A stretch of DNA of 64,000 bases, taken from positions 6,014,001 to 6,078,000 of the forward strand of contig CP063166.1 of assembly GCA_016806145.1 (NCBI GenBank), read 5' to 3'. Shown piece after piece: positions 41,902 through 52,054 of the stretch (position 1 is the first letter of the stretch; every line of letters starts with the position of its first letter). The notes under the pieces are model-generated. The model had not been told where the DNA came from, did no database searches, and saw only the letters and a program-made list of their open reading frames with translations. Origin of the DNA: Variovorax paradoxus. Its GTDB lineage: Bacteria; Pseudomonadota; Gammaproteobacteria; Burkholderiales; Burkholderiaceae_C. Position numbers and translations under genes: made by a program.

Positions 41902-42482
41902 CAGAGAGCCACCTGCATGGATTCGGCCCGCGCCTCGCGCGCGAGCAGGAAGTCGACGAAAGCGGCGAGGTCTTCGTGCACCCTCGTGTCCGCCGGATAC
42001 TCGGGAGGCAGCGGATCGAAGCCGCGGCAGGCCGCGCCCATGCCGGTCAGCAGCAGGTGCGGTTCGCAGCCGGCGGCCGCGCCGGCCTGCAGGTCGCGCA
42101 GGCTGTCGCCCGCGGTGGGCACGCCGGCCAGGTCGATGCCGAAGCGATCGCCGATCTGCTGGAACAGGCCCGGCTTGGGCTTGCGGCATTCGCAGTCCTC
42201 GTCGGGGCTGTGCGGGCAATAGAACACCGCATCGACGCGCCCGCCCACGGCCGCGAGCATCTTGTGCATCTTGGCGTGCATCGCATTGAGCGAGGCCATG
42301 TCGAACAGGCCGCGCCCCAGGCCCGACTGGTTCGACGCGATCACCACGTGCCAGCCCGCATGGTTGAGCCGCGCCACGGCCTCGAGCGCACCGGGCAGCG
42401 GCGTCCACTCGGTGTCGCTCTTCACGAAGTCTTCGCGGTGCACGTTGATCGTGCCGTTGCGGTCGAGGATCACGAGTTTCAT
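41901..42482 (-). CDS. gmhB: D-glycero-beta-D-manno-heptose-1,7-bisphosphate 7-phosphatase with altered motif I
   Basis: A 193-residue HAD phosphatase of the GmhB type, used in making ADP-heptose for LPS. It has the family Cys-His zinc loop (CPHSPDEDCECRKP), IASNQSGLGRG and GDSLRDLQAG. Oddity: motif I reads LDRNGTIN, so the nucleophile Asp7 is kept, but the second Asp (general acid/base, normally DRDGT) is Asn9. The codon is clearly aac. This should lower or abolish phosphatase turnover in a classical HAD. It overlaps plsC and the nucleotidyltransferase-like gene, each by 4 bases or fewer. Confidence 0.88.
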   Translation of the reverse strand: MKLVILDRNGTINVHREDFVKSDTEWTPLPGALEAVARLNHAGWHVVIASNQSGLGRGLFDMASLNAMHAKMHKMLAAVGGRVDAVFYCPHSPDEDCECRKPKPGLFQQIGDRFGIDLAGVPTAGDSLRDLQAGAAAGCEPHLLLTGMGAACRGFDPLPPEYPADTRVHEDLAAFVDFLLAREARAESMQVAL

Positions 42483-43015
42483 GGAGGTGTTCCTTCCGAC
42501 TCCAGCTTGCGCCGCTTCACCCAGGCGACCAGATGCGGCAGCGGATACTTCGCCGCGTCCAGCATGCCGATGCGCTGCACCAGCGTGTCGAGCGATACCA
42601 GGTCCTGCTTCAACAGCTCGCGAACGAAATCGGCGTCCTTCTCTCGACCGGCCACGCACTTGGAAACGACCAGGTCGTGCAGTTCCGGGCAGATGGCCGT
42701 GATCTCGCCGACGTAGTGCAGGCTGGCGCGACTCATCCAGTCGCCGGGCATGACGGCGGTCTCGGGCCCGACACCGTCGGCGAAATAACCGAAGGTCTCG
42801 TGAAAGCTCGAGTGCATGCCGATCGCCCCGTCGATCAGGTCGGCGCGTTCCGGATGCAGTGCGGGATAGAGATCGATTTCGCGCGACACCAGCAGCGACT
42901 CGGGCGGTTGATCGAGCAGCAGCAGCACGGCCTGACTGCCGACGACCACAAAAGAACTTTCTTTCGAGATCGCCGCGGAAGCGCGCAACACGTGCTGCAG
43001 TTCTTCGAGCTTCAT
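42479..43015 (-). CDS. Nucleotidyltransferase-fold protein (DUF6036/AbiEii-like)
   Basis: A 178-residue protein (MKLEELQHVLRASAAISKESS) with a minimal nucleotidyltransferase pattern: VVVGSQAV (Gly26-Ser27) followed by SREIDLYP (Glu46, Asp48), the [DE]-h-[DE] pair. Proteins of this kind include AbiEii-type toxins and the DUF6036 family. It has its start within the stop of the upstream 109-codon gene (ATGA) and its stop within the gmhB start, so the two genes form a tight insert in a housekeeping operon. A toxin-antitoxin or defence role is an inference from fold and pairing only. Confidence 0.75.
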   Translation of the reverse strand: MKLEELQHVLRASAAISKESSFVVVGSQAVLLLLDQPPESLLVSREIDLYPALHPERADLIDGAIGMHSSFHETFGYFADGVGPETAVMPGDWMSRASLHYVGEITAICPELHDLVVSKCVAGREKDADFVRELLKQDLVSLDTLVQRIGMLDAAKYPLPHLVAWVKRRKLESEGTPP

Positions 43016-43341
43016 GGGGTCGCGGCCTGCTCGCGCGCCTGCTTGAGCAATGCCATTCGTTCGACCTGCGAGACGAGACCGCCGAGCGGCGACACGCTGC
43101 GCATGAGCTGTCCATGCTCGGACTCGACGAGCGCGGCATCTTCGAGCACGCCGACATCGCCGGCGAGAAGACGCTCCCACTCGTCCCACAGCACGTCGGA
43201 GCGCGTGGGACCCGACTGCTGACGCCAGCGTTCGAGGGTGCGGCGGGCCTGCTCGCGCAACGCGGGCTCCTGGCGCAGCGCCGCCACCGCCCGCTGGTGC
43301 AGGGCGAGGGAAAACTGATCCAGTTGCCGTTGCCGGTTCAT
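43012..43341 (-). CDS. Small helical protein, partner of the nucleotidyltransferase-fold gene
   Basis: A 109-residue, charged, all-helical protein (MNRQRQLDQFSLALHQRAVA ... LVSQVERMALLKQ) with no recognised domain. It overlaps the downstream nucleotidyltransferase-like gene by 4 bases and lies 26 bases after glyS. Small helical proteins directly ahead of nucleotidyltransferase genes are often antitoxins or regulatory partners; whether this one is cannot be decided here. The reading frame also continues upstream antisense-like into glyS, which is coincidental. Confidence 0.7.
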   Translation of the reverse strand: MNRQRQLDQFSLALHQRAVAALRQEPALREQARRTLERWRQQSGPTRSDVLWDEWERLLAGDVGVLEDAALVESEHGQLMRSVSPLGGLVSQVERMALLKQAREQAATP

Positions 43342-43367
43342 GCGCGATCGATTATCGAGTGACGTCT

Positions 43368-45512
43368 TCAGACAGCCAGCCGTTCGAGCTGCGCCACCCG
43401 GTTCATCGCGGCATGCAGCGACATCAGCAGCCCCAGCCGGTTGAGCCGCAGGTCGGCCTGCTCGGCATTGACCATCACGTCGGTGAAGAAGGCATCGACC
43501 GGTTCGCGCAGCGCGGCCAGGGTCTGCAGCGAACCGGTGTAGTCGCCCGCGTCGAACTGGGCGTTGGCGGCGGGCACCACCTGCGCCATGGCGGCGTGCA
43601 GCGCCTTCTCGGCGGGCTCCTGCAGCAGCAGCTCGCTGACGTGGGCGTCGGCCTCGGGGGCCTTCTTGAGGATGTTGCCGATGCGCTTGTTGGCCGCGGC
43701 CAGCGCGGCGGCGGCGGGCAGCACGGCGAAGGCGCGCACGGCGGCGAGCAGCTGGGGCACCTGGCCCAGGCGCTGCGGGCGCGGGGCCAGCACGGCGTCG
43801 ACTTCCTGCGCGCTGGCGCCCTGCTCGCGCAGGCTGCCGGCGAGCCGGTCGAGGATGAAGTCCTGCAGCTCGACGGTGGCCTTGGAGGCATCGAAGCCCG
43901 CGATGTCCTGGAACTGCGCGGCGGCCTCGGCCAGCAGCGCGTCGAGGTCCAGCGGCAGGTTCTTCTCGATCAGCATGCGCAGGGTGCCGAGCGCATGGCG
44001 GCGCAGCGCGAACGGATCGCGGTCGCCGGTGGGCAGGTTGCCGATGCCGAACATGCCGACCAGGGTCTCGAGCTTGTCGGCCAGCGCGACCACCACGCCG
44101 ACGCTGTTGCGCGGCAGCTCGTCGCCCGCGAAGCGCGGCTTGTAGTGGTCCTCGATGGCGTCGGCCACGGCCGCGTCGAGGCCGTCGTGCAGCGCGTAGT
44201 AGCGGCCCATGGTGCCCTGCAGCTCGGGGAACTCGCCGACCATGTCGGTCACGAGGTCGGCCTTGGCCAGCTGGGCGGCCTGCACGGCCTGACGCGCGAC
44301 CTCGGCATGGCCCAGCTTGTCGGCGATGGCGCGCGCGATGCGCATCACGCGCTCCACGCGCTCGCCCTGGGTGCCGAGCTTGTTGTGATAGACCACCTTG
44401 CCCAGCGACGCGACGCGCGACGCCAGCGTCTTCTTGCGGTCCTGGTCGAAGAAGAACTTGGCGTCGGCCAGGCGCGGGCGCACCACGCGCTCGTTGCCGC
44501 CGATGACGGCACTGGCATCGGCGGGGCTGATGTTGCTGACGACCAGGAACTGGTTGGTGAGCCTGCTCGAGGCATCGAGCAGCGGGAAGTACTTCTGGTT
44601 CGCCTTCATCGTGAGGATCAGGCATTCCTGCGGCACCTCGAGGAACTCGCGCTCGAAGCTGCAGACCAGCACGTTGGGCCGTTCGACCAGCGCCGTGACC
44701 TCGTCGAGCAGCGCGTCGTCGTGGATCGGCACCGAGCCGCCGCCGACCTGGACCGCGGCCGCGGCGAGCTGGCGCGCGATCTCGGCGCGGCGCGCCTCGA
44801 AGCTCGCGATCACCGCGCCCTCGTCGTGCAGCTGCAGCGCATAGCTGTCGGCGTTGCGCAGCACCACCGGGTCGACCGCGGCCTCGAAGCGGTGGCCATG
44901 CGTTTCGCGGCCGGCGTGGAGGCCCAGCGCCTCGATCGCCACCACGGCATCGCCGTGCAGCGCGACCAGGCCGTGCGCGGGGCGCACGAAGCTCACGCTG
45001 CTCCAGCCCGGCAGCTCGCAGCCGCTCTCGAGCTGGTAGCTCATGACCTTGGGGATCGGCAGCTTGGCGATGGCTTCGGCCAGTGCCTTCTGCAGGCCTT
45101 CGGCCAGCGTGGCGCCCTTGGCGGTGCTCTCGTAGAACAGGGCTTCGGCCTTGCCGTCCATGGCGCGCTTGAGGCCGGGCACGGCCGAGGCGTCGGCGCC
45201 GAGCGCACCCAGGCGCTTGAGCAGCGCGGGCGTGGGCTGGCCCGAGGCGTCGAGCCCCACGGCCACGGGCATCAGCTTCTGCGAGACGGCCTTGTCGGCG
45301 GCGCGCTCGGCCACGTGCGTGAGGTGCGCGGCCAGGCGGCGCGGCGAGGCGAAGGGCGTGAGCACCGAGCCGGCCTCGGCCAGGCCCTGGGCCACGAGCT
45401 GATCGCGCAGCACGCCCGCGAAGGCCTCGCCGAGCTTCTTCAGCGCCTTCGGCGGCAGTTCTTCGACAAACAGTTCAACCAGCAGGGAGGTCTTGTTCAT
45501 GGGGGTCGTCAT
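43368..45512 (-). CDS. glyS: Glycyl-tRNA synthetase beta subunit
   Basis: A 714-residue GlyS, which with GlyQ forms the alpha2beta2 enzyme charging tRNA-Gly. Characteristic strings: LLVELFVEELPPKALKKLG at the start, PKVMSYQLESG, DRDPFALRRHALG and the C-terminal anticodon-binding-like domain ending MNRVAQLERLAV. Two start codons (45512 and 45500) are possible; 45512 sits 3 bases after the glyQ stop and fits coupling. Intact, with the usual length for the family. Confidence 0.96.
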   Translation of the reverse strand: MTTPMNKTSLLVELFVEELPPKALKKLGEAFAGVLRDQLVAQGLAEAGSVLTPFASPRRLAAHLTHVAERAADKAVSQKLMPVAVGLDASGQPTPALLKRLGALGADASAVPGLKRAMDGKAEALFYESTAKGATLAEGLQKALAEAIAKLPIPKVMSYQLESGCELPGWSSVSFVRPAHGLVALHGDAVVAIEALGLHAGRETHGHRFEAAVDPVVLRNADSYALQLHDEGAVIASFEARRAEIARQLAAAAVQVGGGSVPIHDDALLDEVTALVERPNVLVCSFEREFLEVPQECLILTMKANQKYFPLLDASSRLTNQFLVVSNISPADASAVIGGNERVVRPRLADAKFFFDQDRKKTLASRVASLGKVVYHNKLGTQGERVERVMRIARAIADKLGHAEVARQAVQAAQLAKADLVTDMVGEFPELQGTMGRYYALHDGLDAAVADAIEDHYKPRFAGDELPRNSVGVVVALADKLETLVGMFGIGNLPTGDRDPFALRRHALGTLRMLIEKNLPLDLDALLAEAAAQFQDIAGFDASKATVELQDFILDRLAGSLREQGASAQEVDAVLAPRPQRLGQVPQLLAAVRAFAVLPAAAALAAANKRIGNILKKAPEADAHVSELLLQEPAEKALHAAMAQVVPAANAQFDAGDYTGSLQTLAALREPVDAFFTDVMVNAEQADLRLNRLGLLMSLHAAMNRVAQLERLAV

Positions 45513-45515
45513 CGC

Positions 45516-46424
45516 TCAGGCGGCCTTCTTCGGTGCGATCTGCGCGACCCATTCGCGCGGTGCCATCGGGAAGCCCAGCCGTTCCCGGCTGTCGTAGTAG
45601 CTCTGCGCCACGCTGCGCGCGAGGTTGCGGATGCGGCCGATGTAGGCCGCGCGTTCGGTCACGCTGATCGCGCCGCGCGCGTCGAGCAGGTTGAAGCTGT
45701 GCGCGGCCTTGAGCACCTGCTCGTAGGCCGGCAGCGCGAGCTGCTCGGCCATCAGGTGCTTGGCCTGCTTCTCGTGCGCGGCGAAGGCGGTGAACAGGAA
45801 CTCGGCATCGGAATGCTCGAAGTTGTAGGTCGACTGCTCGACCTCGTTCTGCTTGTAGACGTCGCCGTAGCTCAGGCCCTCGGTCCACACGAGGTTGTAG
45901 ACGTTGTCCACGCCCTGCAGGTACATCGCGAGGCGCTCGAGGCCGTAGGTGATCTCGCCGGTGATCGGCTTGCAGTCGATGCCGCCGACCTGCTGGAAGT
46001 AGGTGAACTGCGTCACCTCCATGCCGTTGAGCCAGACCTCCCAGCCCAGCCCCCAGGCGCCGAGCGTGGGGTTCTCCCAGTCGTCCTCGACGAAGCGGAT
46101 GTCGTTCTTCTTGAGGTCGAAGCCCAGCGCCTCGAGGCTGCCGAGGTAGAGCTCGAGGATGTTCGCGGGCGCGGGCTTGAGCACGACCTGGTACTGGTAG
46201 TAATGCTGCAGGCGGTTCGGGTTCTCGCCGTAGCGGCCGTCCTTGGGGCGGCGGCTGGGCTGCACGTAGGCGGCCTTCCAGGGCTCGGGGCCGAGCGCGC
46301 GCAGGAAGGTGGCGGTGTGCGAGGTGCCCGCGCCCACTTCCATGTCGTACGGTTGCAGCAGCGCGCAGCCCTTATCGGCCCAGTACGACTGCAATTTGAG
46401 AATGATTTGCTGGAAGGTCAACAT
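45516..46424 (-). CDS. glyQ: Glycyl-tRNA synthetase alpha subunit
   Basis: A 302-residue GlyQ. Family strings include [56 protein letters not shown] and [12 protein letters not shown]. It forms the catalytic dimer of bacterial-type glycyl-tRNA synthetase. First gene of the minus-strand series glyQ, glyS, two small genes, gmhB, plsC, peptidase. The 250-base gap upstream to the divergent lipid kinase gene should carry its promoter; I see no T-box there and no other gene. Confidence 0.97.
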   Translation of the reverse strand: MLTFQQIILKLQSYWADKGCALLQPYDMEVGAGTSHTATFLRALGPEPWKAAYVQPSRRPKDGRYGENPNRLQHYYQYQVVLKPAPANILELYLGSLEALGFDLKKNDIRFVEDDWENPTLGAWGLGWEVWLNGMEVTQFTYFQQVGGIDCKPITGEITYGLERLAMYLQGVDNVYNLVWTEGLSYGDVYKQNEVEQSTYNFEHSDAEFLFTAFAAHEKQAKHLMAEQLALPAYEQVLKAAHSFNLLDARGAISVTERAAYIGRIRNLARSVAQSYYDSRERLGFPMAPREWVAQIAPKKAA

Positions 46425-46674
46425 GAAGGGTGCCGGCCGGCGCGGCCGGGCGTTGGACGAAAGCGCGGCGGTGCGCCGCGAAAGCCCGCGATTTTACGGG
46501 CGGAGGGCAACTCTCCCACAGCGGGTCGGGAAGGCGCCTGCCACGGACGTGGCGCGGGCCATGCGACAAACCGGGGTCTGCGCTGCCCATCGTCTTCCGA
46601 GGGTCGCGCGGCCGGCGCTTTTTCACCCGGCCTGCCTGTCCAATCCCTCCCACGAGCCCCAGCCCCCACGCCCC

Positions 46675-47664
46675 ATGCCAGCGCCCGAGACCGGCCCGAA
46701 CACCCCGCTCTTCATCGTGCTCAATGCCGCCTCCGGCAGCGAGGACGCCGTCCAGGCCCGCCAGGTCATCGAGGAAGGCTGCGCCGCGGCCGACCGCCGG
46801 CTGCGCATCTTCACGGTCGACCGCGGCAGCGCCGACGACGGCCCCGGCAGCCTGCGCGCGCTGGCGCGCGAGGCGGTGGAGCGCGCACGGGCCGCCGGCG
46901 GCGTGGTGGTGGCCGCGGGCGGCGACGGCACCATCAACGCCGTGGCCCAGGCCACGCTGGGCAGCGGCTGCGCCTTCGGCGTGCTGCCGCAGGGCACCTT
47001 CAACTACTTCAGCCGCGCCCACGGCATCCCGCGAGACACCGCGCAGGCGCTCGAGGTGCTGCTGACCCAAACGCCGCGGCCGGTGCAGGTCGGGCTGCTC
47101 AACGACCGCGCCTTCCTGGTCAACGCCAGCCTCGGCCTGTACGCCCAGCTGCTCGAGGAGCGCGAGCACTACAAGTCGCGCTACGGGCGCAACCGCCTGA
47201 TCGCGCTCGGCGCGGGTCTGCTCACGGTGCTGCGCGGCCACCGCACGCTCGACCTGCGCATGGGCTGGCGCGGCCAGGAGCGCGCGATCCGCACGCCCAC
47301 GCTGTTCGTCGGCAACAACCCGCTGCAGCTGCTGCAGATCGGCATCGAGCATGCCGACGCGCCCGAGCAGGGCCAGCTGGCGGCGGTGGCGCTCAAGCCC
47401 CATGGCCTGCTGTCGATGCCGGGGCTGCTGCTGCGCGGCGCGCTCGGGCGGCTCGGCGAGGCCGACGAGGTCCTGAGCTTCCCCTTCGAATCGATGACCG
47501 TGCGCATCGGCCGCGCGGGCAGCCGCGGCCCGCGGCGCGTGAAGGTGGCGACCGACGGCGAGATCGCCTGGGCCGAGATGCCGCTGCTGTTCCGCGTCTC
47601 GCCCGAGCCGCTGTGGCTGATACGGCCCGACGTGGCGCCCGAGCTCGAGGCCGCCAAGCAATGA
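46675..47664 (+). CDS. Diacylglycerol kinase-family lipid/sphingolipid kinase
   Basis: A 329-residue DAGK catalytic-domain protein. The nucleotide-binding GGDGTINAVA lies near residue 82 with the flanking string GVLPQGTFNYFSRAHGIP. Family members phosphorylate diacylglycerol or related lipids at the cytoplasmic membrane face; no transmembrane segment is obvious. Start 46675 chosen for the conserved FIVLNAASGSEDA beginning. It is translationally coupled to the following phosphoesterase and close to the PAP2 gene, so three phospholipid-turnover enzymes may be co-expressed. Confidence 0.88.
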   Translation: MPAPETGPNTPLFIVLNAASGSEDAVQARQVIEEGCAAADRRLRIFTVDRGSADDGPGSLRALAREAVERARAAGGVVVAAGGDGTINAVAQATLGSGCAFGVLPQGTFNYFSRAHGIPRDTAQALEVLLTQTPRPVQVGLLNDRAFLVNASLGLYAQLLEEREHYKSRYGRNRLIALGAGLLTVLRGHRTLDLRMGWRGQERAIRTPTLFVGNNPLQLLQIGIEHADAPEQGQLAAVALKPHGLLSMPGLLLRGALGRLGEADEVLSFPFESMTVRIGRAGSRGPRRVKVATDGEIAWAEMPLLFRVSPEPLWLIRPDVAPELEAAKQ

Positions 47665-48479
47665 GTGTGTTGCTGCAGGTTTCCGACCCGCACTTCGGCA
47701 CCGAGCAGCCGCCGGTGCTGGCGGCGCTCGAGCGGCTGGCGCGCGAGCTCGCGCCCGAGCTGCTGGTGCTGTCGGGCGACATCACGCAGCGCGCCACGCG
47801 CGCGCAGTTCGCGGCCGCGCGCGCCTTCGTTGATCGGCTGGCGCCGCCGGCGCTGCTGGCGATCCCGGGCAACCACGACATCCCGCTGTTCCAGCTCGCG
47901 GCGCGCGCCTTCGCGCCCTACGGCCGCTACAGCGAGGCCTTCGGCGACGAGCTCGAGCCGGTGATCGACCGGCCCGGCTGGCTGGCGATCGGCGTCAAGA
48001 CCACGCGCCGCTGGCGCCACGAGGACGGCGAGGTGTCGCGCGCGCAGGTCGAGCGGGTGGCCCGGCGGCTGGCGGCGGCGGCGCCGTCGCAGCTGCGCGT
48101 GGTGGTCACGCACCAGCCGGTGGCGGTGACGCGGCGCGAGGACATCGGCAACCGGCTGCATGGCGGCGAGGTCGCGGTGGCGCGCTGGGCCGCGGCCGGC
48201 GCCGACCTGGTGCTCGGCGGCCACATCCACCTGCCCTTCGTGCTGCCGCTGCACGAATGCTTCGCCGGTTTTCCGCGGCCGATGTGGGCGGTGCAGGCGG
48301 GCACGGCGGTGTCGTGGCGCGTGCGCGCGGGGCATCCGAACTCGGTCAACGTGCTGCGGCGCGACGACGATGCGCGCGCCTGCGCGGTCGAGCGCTGGGA
48401 CTATGCGGCCGAGCGCCAGGCCTTCGTGCTCGCCGACGCCGTAAGGCTTTCGCTTGCCAGCACGACGGCGCCGCTTTAG
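47661..48479 (+). CDS. Metallophosphoesterase
   Basis: A 272-residue cytoplasmic calcineurin-like phosphoesterase with motifs in order: QVSDPHFG, LSGDITQRA, IPGNHDIP, VVTHQPV and GGHIHLPF. The layout is that of cAMP/cyclic-nucleotide phosphodiesterase-like (CpdA/Icc type) or lipid phosphoesterases. Its start overlaps the lipid kinase stop (ATGA), suggesting a linked phospholipid function, though the substrate is open. Starts MSVLLQVSDPHFG; no signal sequence. Confidence 0.9.
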   Translation: MSVLLQVSDPHFGTEQPPVLAALERLARELAPELLVLSGDITQRATRAQFAAARAFVDRLAPPALLAIPGNHDIPLFQLAARAFAPYGRYSEAFGDELEPVIDRPGWLAIGVKTTRRWRHEDGEVSRAQVERVARRLAAAAPSQLRVVVTHQPVAVTRREDIGNRLHGGEVAVARWAAAGADLVLGGHIHLPFVLPLHECFAGFPRPMWAVQAGTAVSWRVRAGHPNSVNVLRRDDDARACAVERWDYAAERQAFVLADAVRLSLASTTAPL

Positions 48480-48489
48480 GGTGCGCCGC

Positions 48490-49350
48490 ATGTCATCGGC
48501 AGTCCCCGTCCCCTCCTCCCTTTCCTCCTCTCCCCTCCCCACCCCGCCCGCCCTGGTCGCGCATGCCGAACAGCTCGGCGCCCACGCGCTGGGCGGCTTC
48601 CTCTCGCTGCTGCTGGCCTCGGTGCTGATCGCCGGCCTGGCCTGCTGGATGGCGCAGCGCCGCCGGCTCGCGCTGGCGGCCGAGGAAGAGCCCGACGAAC
48701 CGCGGCTGGTGCTGGCGCTGGCGCTCGGCTTCGCGGCGATCCTCGGCGCCTCGAGCCTGTTCGCCTGGATCGCCTCGAACCTCGGCGACGGCCGCACGCT
48801 GGGCCTGGCCGACCAGGCACTGACCGATGCGATCGCGCAGCACATGCCGCGCGGCGTGATCCTCGCGTTCAGCTGGCTCACGCGGCTCGGCGACTTCGCC
48901 ACCTTGGCGCCGGTGGCGGTGCTGGTGGCGCTGCTGCTGTGGCTGCGTTCCCATCGCGGCCTGGCGCTGGGCTGGTCGATGGCGCTGGGAGGCATCGTGC
49001 TGCTGAACCCTGCCCTCAAGCAGATCTTCGCGCGCGCCCGGCCGCTGCACGACCACGGCCTGGCGCACGAGACCAGCTACAGCTTCCCGAGCGGCCACAG
49101 CGCGGGCGCGATCGTGAGCTACGGCATGCTGGTCTATCTCGCGCTGCGCCTGCTGCCGCCGCGCTGGCACGTGGCGGCGGCGATGGCCGGCGCGGGTGCG
49201 ATCGTCACCATCGCCTGCAGCCGGATCTTCCTGCAGGTGCACTTCGCGAGCGACGTGGTGGCGGGCCTGCTGACCGGGCTGGCCTGGCTGGTGGTGTGCG
49301 TGGGCGGGCTGGAGTTCGCGCGGCATCGCCAGCGGCGGCTCGCGCGCTGA
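48490..49350 (+). CDS. PAP2-family membrane phosphatase
   Basis: A 286-residue polytopic PAP2 phosphatase. All three signature motifs are present: KQIFARARPLHD, SFPSGHSAGA and SRIFLQVHFASDV, with the catalytic His in the last. Six hydrophobic segments can be picked out. It likely removes phosphate from phosphatidic acid, diacylglycerol pyrophosphate or undecaprenyl pyrophosphate at the periplasmic face. Start 48490 (MSSAVPVPSS) follows the previous gene by 10 bases; the longer frame from 48454 is Arg-rich overlap. Confidence 0.9.
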   Translation: MSSAVPVPSSLSSSPLPTPPALVAHAEQLGAHALGGFLSLLLASVLIAGLACWMAQRRRLALAAEEEPDEPRLVLALALGFAAILGASSLFAWIASNLGDGRTLGLADQALTDAIAQHMPRGVILAFSWLTRLGDFATLAPVAVLVALLLWLRSHRGLALGWSMALGGIVLLNPALKQIFARARPLHDHGLAHETSYSFPSGHSAGAIVSYGMLVYLALRLLPPRWHVAAAMAGAGAIVTIACSRIFLQVHFASDVVAGLLTGLAWLVVCVGGLEFARHRQRRLAR

Positions 49351-49360
49351 AACCGGCCGC

Positions 49361-49404
49361 GAAAGAAAAAGGACCGCGCCCTTCCCTGCGGAAGGAGCGC
49401 GGCC
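49361..49404 (-). terminator. Rho-independent terminator of the asparaginase gene
   Basis: On the minus strand a GC-rich hairpin (arms GGCCGCGCTCCTTCC and GGGAAGGGCGCGGTCC) is followed by TTTTTCTTTC. It lies 25 bases after the asparaginase stop and also faces the converging PAP2 gene. Confidence 0.85.
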
Positions 49405-49429
49405 CCAGAGACCGACCCGGATCGAGGGA

Positions 49430-51342
<1,913 letters not shown>

Positions 51343-51433
51343 CAGCGCGCGCCGCCCGGGCGCCCTCCTCCTCCGCCAGAACCGCGCCGGCCCCAATCCG
51401 GTGCGCCCGCGCTGGCACGTCGCTTGCTAAACC

Positions 51434-51460
51434 TGACCACTTGCTCTGATTAAGCGGTCA
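51434..51460. promoter_or_regulatory. Inverted repeat, candidate TetR/RutR-type operator
   Basis: TGACCACTT (51434-51442) and AAGCGGTCA (51452-51460) are an 8/9 matching inverted repeat with a 9-base spacer, 6 bases before the ATG of the flavoprotein gene. The TGACCA half resembles the TTGACCA half-site of E. coli RutR. A TTGCTA (51424-51429) could be part of a -35 element overlapping it. Confidence 0.6.
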
Positions 51461-51466
51461 AACACC

Positions 51467-52054
51467 ATGCGCGTGCTCGTCGTCTACTGCCACCCGGTCG
51501 AAACCAGCTTCCATGCCGCCCTGCACCAGGAGGTGCTGAAGAACCTGCGCGCGGCCGGCCACGAGGTCGACGACTGCGACCTCTATGCCGAGGGCTTCGA
51601 TCCGGTGCTCTCGCGCGAGGAGCGGCTGGGCTACCACGAGGTGCCGGCCAACCAGCTGCCGCTCAAGCCCTACGTCGAGCGGCTGCAGTGGGCCGAGGGC
51701 ATCGTGTTCTGCTTCCCGACCTGGTGCTTCGGCCTGCCGGCCATGCTCAAGGGCTACTTCGACCGGCTGTTCATGCCCGGCGTGGCCTTCGACATCAGCG
51801 ACCCCGCCAACGTGAAGCCGATGCTCACGCACATCAAGCGCATCAGCGCCGTGGTCACCTACGGCCGGCCGCGCTGGGTGGCGATGTACATGGGCGACCC
51901 GCCGCGCAAGATCGTCACGCGCTACATGAAACGGCTGACCGGGCATGGCGCCCGGGTCGACTACCACGCCCACTACCACATGAACGTGGCGACCGAGCCC
52001 CAGCTGAAGCGCTTCATGGCCAAGGTCGGCAACGCCATGGCGCGCTTCGCATGA
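51467..52054 (+). CDS. NAD(P)H quinone oxidoreductase-like flavoprotein
   Basis: A 195-residue flavodoxin-fold oxidoreductase of the KefF/MdaB/NQO2 type: MRVLVVYCHPVETSFHAAL binds FMN or FAD phosphate and FPTWCFGLPAMLKGYFDRLF is the conserved second loop. It would supply reduced flavin or reduce a quinone-like or N-heteroaromatic substrate. First gene of the operon under the TetR-type protein and coupled by ATGA to the deaminase gene. Confidence 0.88.
   Translation: MRVLVVYCHPVETSFHAALHQEVLKNLRAAGHEVDDCDLYAEGFDPVLSREERLGYHEVPANQLPLKPYVERLQWAEGIVFCFPTWCFGLPAMLKGYFDRLFMPGVAFDISDPANVKPMLTHIKRISAVVTYGRPRWVAMYMGDPPRKIVTRYMKRLTGHGARVDYHAHYHMNVATEPQLKRFMAKVGNAMARFA

Noticed and set aside
46425..46674. 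Possible T-box or leader upstream of glyQ
   Set aside because: No T-box consensus (TGGGTGG-like) is present; only GC-rich short palindromes are seen in the 250 bases.
43359..48479. 1706-codon plus-strand open frame
   Set aside because: Mostly antisense to glyS and glyQ; only its last 273 codons (from 47661) are a real gene, the metallophosphoesterase.
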